Shown: positions 57,173-64,000 of the stretch, one piece after another | Layout of the letters: the number at the start of each line of letters is the position of its first letter | How positions within the stretch are numbered: position 1 is the first letter of the stretch | DNA from: Lunularia cruciata | Lineage: Eukaryota > Streptophyta > Marchantiopsida > Lunulariales > Lunulariaceae | Assembly (NCBI GenBank): GCA_948567375.1 | Contig: OX419758.1 | Location: forward strand, 47,621,001 to 47,685,000 | DNA: 64,000 nt | Direction of reading: 5' to 3' | Position numbers and translations under genes: made by a program | Notes under the pieces: model-generated | What the model was told of the DNA's origin: nothing | Database searches by the model: none | What the model saw: only the letters and a program-made list of their open reading frames with translations

Positions 57173-58330
57173 ATGCGAGGAGTCATGGCTATGAATCCCA
57201 ACGTGACCTTGGGATCGGCGTCCAGTTTTCTTTGCTCGCGTCTCTTCTCGCGGAGCAGAGTGTCACTCACCTGGTCAATTTCTTGGAGTGCGTCTTCAGG
57301 ATTTGAAGGGTTGAGGTTTTTTGGGACCGAAACCAACGGCAGTGGGGGGAGGAAAAGCAGTCGTGGACTTCAGTCGAGGGCGGAGGAAAGCAAGGGTGGA
57401 GGGAATTTGAAACCATTTATCGGAAAAGCTGGGGTGAAATCTCAGTTAAGTCCAAGAGTTATTGAATTGGGTAGCAGCAGGGGCGAATTGAAGAGTCATG
57501 AGGGCGAATCGAAGAGCTCAGAAATTGCCATGAGGAAAAGGTGGTTTCCTCATAGTGGTTTATTCACGGTAGGTGAAGACACAAGTGCGAGCAGTGAGGA
57601 GATCCTGGAGATGCTGGGAGCATGTATGCTGGATGATAGGCGGGTCAGAATAGAGAGGGTGGTTGCAAATCGGACGTATTCCGTGGCCGTGGTGGTCGAG
57701 GGATTGAGTGATGTGGGGAACGTTTCTGCAGTTTGTAGAACGGCAGATGCATTAGGGTTTCAATCAGTTCATGTTATTGCAAATAAGCGTAAAATGAGAT
57801 ACAGAGAAAACCCTAGAACGAGCATGGGATCTGAGAAATGGCTTGATGTCGAGAAATGGGAGAGCACAGCATCATGTCTAGAAACTCTTAAGGCTCGTGG
57901 ATACAGAATTGCAGTAACTCATATTGCGGATGACACAGTATCGATACATGACATGGACTGGACCATTCCAACGGCGGTTGTTTTGGGAAACGAAATCAGA
58001 GGTATCACTGAAGAAGCTATAGCTCTATCGGATGTGCGTTGCTGCATACCGATGGCTGGGATGGTCGAGTCGTTCAACGTTTCTGTCGCTGCTGCCATAG
58101 TAATGCATCAAGCTGCTACGGACAGGCTTAGACGAGTTGGAGTCCATGGAGATTTAAGTGGAGAGGAAAGAAGGATATTGGCTGCTTCCTTCTTCATGCG
58201 ACATAGAGATAGTTCACTGAGTATATTGGAGACTCTAGTGGCAAGGAAGAAGAAAAGATCTCAAAAAAAACTGAAGCCTGAAATTATACCAGACTCAGAA
58301 CTAGAGCCTGAAATTGTTTCTGTGAGTTAG
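57173..58330 (+). CDS. SpoU/TrmH-family RNA 2'-O-ribose methyltransferase, probably organelle-targeted
   Basis: A single-exon frame of 385 residues transferring a methyl group from S-adenosylmethionine to a ribose 2'-OH in tRNA or rRNA. All three SPOUT motifs are present: NVSAVCRTADALGF (about 183-196, with the conserved Asn and Arg), VVLGNEIRGITEEA (269-282) and CIPMAGMVESFNVSVAAA (291-308), forming the knotted cofactor site. The arrangement resembles bacterial TrmH (tRNA Gm18), but with a ~150-residue N-terminal extension rich in Ser, Arg and Leu (FLCSRLFSRSRVSL) that looks like a plastid or mitochondrial transit peptide. The C-terminus is lysine-rich. The start is the first ATG in frame; in-frame ATGs at 57185 and 57191 are alternatives. 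The exact substrate cannot be told from sequence. Convergent with the DUF547 gene. Confidence 0.93.
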   Translation: MRGVMAMNPNVTLGSASSFLCSRLFSRSRVSLTWSISWSASSGFEGLRFFGTETNGSGGRKSSRGLQSRAEESKGGGNLKPFIGKAGVKSQLSPRVIELGSSRGELKSHEGESKSSEIAMRKRWFPHSGLFTVGEDTSASSEEILEMLGACMLDDRRVRIERVVANRTYSVAVVVEGLSDVGNVSAVCRTADALGFQSVHVIANKRKMRYRENPRTSMGSEKWLDVEKWESTASCLETLKARGYRIAVTHIADDTVSIHDMDWTIPTAVVLGNEIRGITEEAIALSDVRCCIPMAGMVESFNVSVAAAIVMHQAATDRLRRVGVHGDLSGEERRILAASFFMRHRDSSLSILETLVARKKKRSQKKLKPEIIPDSELEPEIVSVS

Positions 58331-59420
58331 TCCCTTGAATTTACTCCGCAATAGATTTAGCTCTTAATTTTTTCGTCCTTTATATCCAATTGTATTTATC
58401 TGACTGCCATATATACACTCAAAACCCACCTCAGATCGATTCCACGGAAGTTGTTGCTACAAAGCTACACGCTGTGAAAACAAGGTCGATCGCATTCCAG
58501 TGATGGGTCGAAGTAACGATATCATTTTTGCCCCGGGGTTACGATGCCATTAGACTGCTTCCAAGGATTTCTTAATGATCAGGATCGTTGAAACAGTCTA
58601 AGTAGTCTCTTGGTTCAGAATGGGGGGGAAGGGGGAAGAAAATTATTGGAGCTATAATTCCTAGAGTAATACAACTTATCTTCAGATTCAGAGACTGCTA
58701 CTCAAATCTACCTAACCTTTGGGTGCCACATGCATGTGGCAGGGATTCTGAATGACGGAGGAGAGAAAAGAAACTGAGAAAGTCCGTCAAAATTTTCTTA
58801 TACCCACGAGCGGATGTGAACTAATCGTCGAGATGTCATAATCTACAGTTCAGAATGTCTCTCTTTGTATATATCCAGCAGTGCCATCAACATGGAAGCA
58901 GTTTGTCTCAGTCACGCACTCATCCATCAGTGGGAACGAACATCTGCTGTCTTGACGCGAGGGAACCTAAGATAATGTACCTATCAAACTTGAATAACAT
59001 GAAGTTGGTGGAGCCAGAAAGAATTCTCTTCATCTGCTTTAAGCCCAACCGGCAAATGGTGACTTTCGTCTCGTCATTAGTATCTTGAATTCTAGAAGCA
59101 AATCAACAGAGCGGTAAAATAGGCACTTCATTTCCAACCAAGCCTCAGCAACTACGCTGATTGTAGAGACGAAATAAACTACCGTGAAGTATGTCGCAGA
59201 ACGTCGTGGACGAAGTGATACCTGGCTGTAGTTAGTGATGTTGATTGGAGACTTGTCAAACCAGCAGTGAACTCAAATGTACCTAAAATTCCGAGATATG
59301 CTACGCTGGTTCTTGGGATAAGCATCTTCCAATCTTCGGTCCTTCGATATCGTACACATGCAAAAAATTTATCCTAAGTGTCCAAATAAATACTCATTGA
59401 AAGATAATCTATAATTCCAC
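58331..59420. other. Intergenic region between two convergent genes
   Basis: Both neighbours end here, so it should hold two 3' untranslated regions and poly(A) sites. No coding sequence was recognised. A G/A-rich run (gggggggaagggggaagaa) is at 58622-58640. Confidence 0.6.
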
Positions 59421-62400
59421 TTATGTGGAGCAATTGCCACCTGGCGCAACCGTCTCGAAAAGATACCTGAAACTCCAATCATACGTTACAATGGCCAGCC
59501 TTTTTTTCCCTTTCTTCTTTTCAAGGCATTCCTGTACTACTATCCGCTTTTCAACCGGCAGCTGCAAGGCTACCCACTCTACAAGCGACTTCGCGTTACT
59601 TGAGAAGTCCCGGGCATACCACTGCAGTATCTTTGGAATAATCACTCTCTTATGTCGAGTGAAACCAATGTGTGCGGATAAAAAATCTCTACAGGCCCCC
59701 TGCAGCTCTGTCCGAACGTTTTTGGCGGTATACGTTCTCACCTACACTCAATAGACGAGGAGAATCAATGTACTGGATTCAAGGACGTGTTCGGTTTCTT
59801 CTTTCCGTCGAAAATGCAAAGCGCAAAAGTGAGAACAGTATGGAAGGGATTGCACGAAAACTTACCATCGGCGAAGAATGACTACCACAACAGAGAGCAA
59901 AGCTAACGAGAGGTTCAGGACGATCAAGAGCGTATGCTTGACGTGCGTCATGTTTTTTATACTTTTGAACAGGCAGGAGACTGGCCTGAAACCCACATGA
60001 ATAAACAGGTAAAAGGTCTTGAAAATTCACGACGCTCTACCTATACAGGAGCAAGTTGTCTGCGTACCCCAAAAAGATCAACAACAATAAATTGATTGAA
60101 ATTACGGAAAACATCTCTGTAGCGACTTCTCCTGACTGCGAACGTGCAAGGGCCACCAGTTTGATAAACTTTCTCTAGACTTCTCTACAAGAAAATCCAG
60201 GCTTTTCCTTGAAAAAAACCCAACCGGGAAAGAGATGGAAACTGACCAAAGCAGGCCGATAGGAGCAGGCACGCAAAATGGAATGTTCAATAGCGAGAGC
60301 ACTGAAAAGATGTCCGCCAACAATGTACGCGGACTGGACCGAAGATACACATCGAAGAGCAGGAAGACACATGATTATTCTTCAGAAGTAGAACACGAGA
60401 GAACTACAGTTTACGGTCAGGCATGCAAGTTACATTTTATCGGATAATATGGAAAAATGGATTCTACTGCTTAAGACCTTGTGAAGTGAGAAAAAGGCGA
60501 CCGCGTAGAGAACACGAAGGATGGGAAGACCCCATCAAGCCGTAAAAGGGGGAAACCTTGTGAAGTTATGATATGGGAAATATTCTTTTCGTTTCTACTG
60601 AAAAAGGAAGCTCATTGTGGAAAGCATGTCTGAAAGCGAATGCTGTGTGCGACGTACCTTATGCATTATAGTAATCCGTTTGTAATGGCTCCATGGTATT
60701 CCACGCACCATGTAGGCCTGTGGACACAAACCACCCACTAACGCATTAATTTTCGCCAGATGTCATTATTTGTTATTGAGGTTGCAGGAACTTGTGCTGG
60801 TACAAGGAGAAACTGGAGTTGGAAATGGATTACGACCGTTACATGCATCATGAGAGAGTTGTACACGTTTATCCAAAATGCCAGGCGTTGTTCATGGGCC
60901 ATGTCGCGTGGATCCACGTGCTGCAAGCTTTCCACTAGAGCTCTGAAGACAAAAACTAAGCAAATTTGTGAATAACAAGTGGATGGTGAATTCTTCGTAA
61001 GAGAGTTACTGAAAAGATGCTAGAATTTCGTGGTTATAGACGCTTAAAGAGAATATGAAGAAAATATAATTAACAAATTCTTGGTGTCAGAGGGCCTAGC
61101 AGGTTAACGTACTTGAAGTGCCTGTACAAAGCTTCGTATTCCTTGAGCTTTTCTTCTTCAGGTGCAAAAGTAACCTCGACACACTTTGAATAAGAACCGA
61201 CATCCCATGACTCTCGCATTCTGTATGGATCATGCAAACGCGCGGGTGTTGAACTCTGAAGCTTATCCTCGGACTCCTGCATATCCACAGCAGACGAGAA
61301 ACTCCGGCTCCTCCTCCTCACATACGGTAAACAGTGCCTTCGGCTAATTGGTGGAGCAGAATATGAGAGTGTCTCCGCATAACGGAGATAGAGCAAAGAA
61401 ATTGACCTAACCATCTCCTCGGAGAGCTCATTGGGCCGCACACTTAACTTCTTCCGAGCTGATCCATGTGAGATATTTCCAACCAATTTCGCAGGGAGCG
61501 TTGTAAATTCCTGAACAGATATATAACATATCTATTAACTGCATCAAAACTTGTCCCCAAAACGAGCTTCTCAATTCATATTGTAGTTACATGGCCACAG
61601 TAAAAAAGCAAGGTGTCCATTAAACCACTAAAGCATGATATGAGCAGTTACTATAAACGAACTCTTTAATTCCGATCTAGTTTAATATGAAACTACGGTT
61701 GAGAACCGTAGTGAAGACTACCGGTAGTCTTCACTTTCAGGAACCGAATGTCATGATAAAAGATCAAAATATCATTTAAATAAAGTTTCTCTCTAAAAGG
61801 AATTTTGACAGAGGCTTCACGAAGGTGGAATATCGTCTAGATAACTTATTGCATGGTTGATATACAATCACTCCAGAAAAAAAAATCTTCGGCACTTAAA
61901 ACCCAATCGCTTGGACAATGATGTTTCTTGAATGTTAGATATTTATTGTCATTGGCCATCGGCATAAAGGCCTGAAAAGAGCAGTTGAGAGAGACTGATG
62001 TGTATGCCTGGCATACCATGGTATATACATATACTACTCTGCGTTTTTGCTGGTTGACAGTTCCTTTACTCAGAGAACAGATGCTTTCCTGATTTCTGTA
62101 ACAACAGTAGCTATGACGAGTCTACCATCTGACTCATAGGATTCAATTTGTCGTTCTTCCATATCTACAACAATCGAAAATCTGATGTGGCTTGTTCAAT
62201 TCCCTATCTTGCAAATTCGAGAAGAACCTATATCTTGAATTCAAGGCTTCTCCACCTACTCATTTCTCTAGCTTCACCGAATTAGCGGAATCGAATTCAA
62301 AGCAAAATCTGCGGTGAACCAAGTCTTCCCATGAACCATCCTTAAGGTGCCTTTGACCCTGAGTTTTCAAATGATACATTATTCACTGGCATACTTGAGA

Positions 62401-63712
62401 GCCAGGTATCTCATGCTGGCACCGAAAGACTTTTTCACACGAGAATCTGAATAGAGACCTACTTTCTTTAAGTTATCCCTGTACCAGACTATTCTGGAGA
62501 ACCTTTCATGTCTCACGAACTAGATGAGAGAAATTTAATTGATTGGTCACAAGTTCATACTATATTAGTGACTCTCGGAGCATCTAACGTGGACACACCA
62601 CAGCTCTTATGTAGAGTCATACCCGCTGGTTAGTCATTGGATCCCAATACCAGATGTTCCTGGCATCCATATCCCAGGAATTGAACAAACTGTTTTGAGG
62701 TTTGTACAGCGGCACCAACTCCTTAGAGCAAATTGCTAGTTTTGCAACGTGCATCAACAAGCATAAGTACGAGTCCTTTACTGGCACTTCTACTTGATCA
62801 TTCTTGTGAAGGTACATGTCCTTCTGCGCAGCAGTGAGTCTTGCTCCAAACACCACATCACACACGTGGAAGAACTTCCCTGGTATAACTGATGAAACAT
62901 AGAGGTTTGACCAATAAATCATCTGATATACTCTCTTGAAACGACGAGCTTCAACTCCCCTCAAGATAAGGACTATGGTTTCCATGAAAAAACTTCTTCA
63001 TGTCTAGGGTCATATAGGTGCAACTAAGCCTATGCCTGCGAGTGGTCGTAGTAAGCGTGCACACAAACCCAAGTTAACTATATAAAAAAGTTACGAGAAA
63101 AGGAGACCGGATGCCTGAACACAACCGGAGGCAGGGAAATCTCGGTGAATCCTGGAAAACGGATTTAATTTTGGCAGAAACCGGAAACTCCTGACATTAA
63201 TGAACTCACTCATGACAATGCACACGATATAGTTTATGCACAGCTTGAGGGAAGGTTTTAGACGAAGAGCAATGTCAAGAAAAGGGTTCTAGATTTCTCT
63301 GACCTGGCATAAGGTTCCACTCCAGGCATAAAGTTCCAGCTGGTTCCTAGCTCGAAGAAGGAAATACTGAAGCAAGATATACTTCACATATACCGGGACA
63401 TTCATGAAGGAACTGAGACCTCCTTTTAATTGTATGCTTTCTAGAAGTAGAAAAGATCAGTGTCCATCTTAGTTTCGTGTGTCCAACTTTTATCTGATTA
63501 TACGTTCGTTGAGTTCATACAAGTTAGAAGTTTTCTACTGTTAATGAGGAGAGAAGAAGTGAACGACCTCATACCTGGCTATTCTCCAGTGAGTAATCTG
63601 GCAAAGAATTCAATATTCTGTAGCTTGATTTACTCCTCACTTTAGACAAAGGTGCCGATGACATGTGGATGTCTTCAAAAGAGCTATTCAGCTCTTCCAG
63701 CCAGGATGGACC
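59421..63712 (-). CDS. DUF547-domain protein (MIP1-like), seven exons in window, 5' end probably beyond it
   Basis: Exons on the minus strand (acceptor AG and donor GT seen): 63575-63712 (putative), 61113-61510, 60843-60942, 60658-60717, 60247-60333, 59866-59985, 59421-59741 with the stop TAA at 59421-59423. Joined they keep one frame, about 407 residues. Landmarks in order: RPNELSEEMVRSISLLYLRY, DPYRM, RHFK/ALVESLQHVDPR, LAFWINVYNSLMMH, AYMVRGIPWSHYKR, SAYIVGGHLFSALAIEHSIL, DRPEPLVSFALCCGSHSSPM, VRTYTAKNVRTEL, PKILQWYARDF and YDWSFRYLF. These are the hallmark blocks of plant DUF547 proteins, which often also have an N-terminal MIP1-type leucine zipper; that part is not seen. The molecular function of DUF547 is unknown. 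The intron 61511-63574 is long (2.1 kb); the others are 124-324 bp. Confidence 0.9.
60480..60560. repeat. Short dispersed motif, intronic copy
   Basis: 'gggaagaccccatcaagcc' then 'taaaagggggaaa' (60534-60563). Similar word pairs occur at 54657-54710 ('ggaagaccctatcgatccc ... aaaaagggggaaaa') and 56430-56480 ('gaaagatcccgtcaagcgc ... ttaaaggggggttaaaa'). All are in the gene-rich end. Nature unknown. Confidence 0.4.
62617..62985 (-). other. 122-residue open frame inside the long DUF547 intron
   Basis: The minus-strand frame begins with an ATG (METIVLILRGVEARRFKRVY) and ends in the context DARNIWYWDPMTNQRV, with a GTATGA donor-like site directly after (NQR/G-GTATGA). Its content (FHVCDVVFGARLTAAQKDMY, CLLMHVAKLAICSKELVPLY) is protein-like and free of low complexity. 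It does not match the parts of MIP1/DUF547 proteins I know. It could be an alternative exon, a separate small gene or a transposon relic. Unrecognised. Confidence 0.3.
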
Positions 63713-64000
63713 CTGCAGACAGAATTCTGAATATTTTGAACTTACGAAATATTGTGACCCAGTTTCACAGCACTCCGAAGAAAATAATGAAGCACAAAAA
63801 TTCAGAACCTTGCAGTCTTGGACTTCACTATTCATAAAACGATCTACGCAAAACCACTTTTTGGAGGGACGGAGACGCCCGGGGAAAAAAACCAATGGGC
63901 TGGGAAATTCGCCAAAGCTTACAGGAAAGAACTGCTGGATCAGAAAATCAGTCATTTACAAATCGAATTGTTTGCTAGATCCCTAGCTCTAAGGTCAGTA
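63713..64000. other. Right edge, probably intron or upstream part of the DUF547 gene
   Basis: The minus-strand frame stays open from 63955 through the putative exon, but an acceptor (tctgtctgcag) at 63713-63723 fits the exon start better. The remaining sequence is taken as intron; an in-frame exon extension cannot be excluded. Confidence 0.35.

Noticed and set aside
56946-57336. Minus-strand frames opposite the start of the TrmH-like gene
   Set aside because: Antisense shadows of the plus-strand coding region; no motifs.
59425-60447. Several plus-strand frames over the DUF547 exons
   Set aside because: Complement of the minus-strand exons; the minus strand shows family motifs and consistent splice phases.
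62617-62985. Missing internal exon of the DUF547 protein
   Set aside because: The exons at 63575-63712 and 61113-61510 already join in frame, and the content does not match family blocks; kept only as an unexplained frame.

Overview
The window is plant nuclear DNA. Two intact or nearly intact plant genes lie at the right end: a SpoU/TrmH-family RNA methyltransferase and a multi-exon DUF547 (MIP1-like) gene with short introns. The rest is AT-rich, heavily mutated retrotransposon sequence. A large, old, nested retroelement load beside small genes suggests a seed plant, perhaps a gymnosperm. That is an inference; the species cannot be read from the sequence.

Positions 1-27200 hold a nested stack of LTR elements. 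The oldest layer is a minus-strand Ty3/gypsy element whose pieces lie at 173-613, 1370-2310, 19670-22013, 22604-23247 and 26083 to about 27200. After its aspartic protease it carries a region that I read as a degraded C5-cytosine DNA methyltransferase-like domain. It was broken by an LTR now at the left edge (1-172), a solo LTR (614-1369, target duplication CCAAT), element A (2311-19669, CAAGC/CAAGT), a solo LTR on the minus strand (22014-22603, GTGAT/ATGAT) and element H (23248-26082, ACCAT). Element A is a chromovirus. It was itself split by element C, another chromovirus (4817-11093, AGTAC/AGTAG), and by element B, a close relative of A (12672-17590, AGATG). Element C is split in turn by a 690-bp LTR-like insert (8689-9378). 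Every protein-coding region is broken by stops and frameshifts, many of which look like cytosine deamination.

Positions 27200-54650 hold older debris: a second gag copy of the minus-strand element (30750-31871), a diverged relative of C (D, 31872-34142 and 38051-39010), two opposite-facing copies of an unrecognised coiled-coil-protein repeat (E in D at about 34143-38050, and F at about 42580-46680), a third solo LTR (44512-45273, CCTTG), a copia integrase remnant, and several coiled-coil fragments related to H. About 46700-54650 has little that I can name.

Positions 54650-64000 are gene space. There is an unrecognised minus-strand reading frame (55267-55608), the single-exon TrmH-like gene (57173-58330, plus) and, convergent with it, the DUF547 gene (minus, about 63712 down to 59421, probably continuing past the window edge). 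The two recognised genes show no functional link; they are neighbours only.
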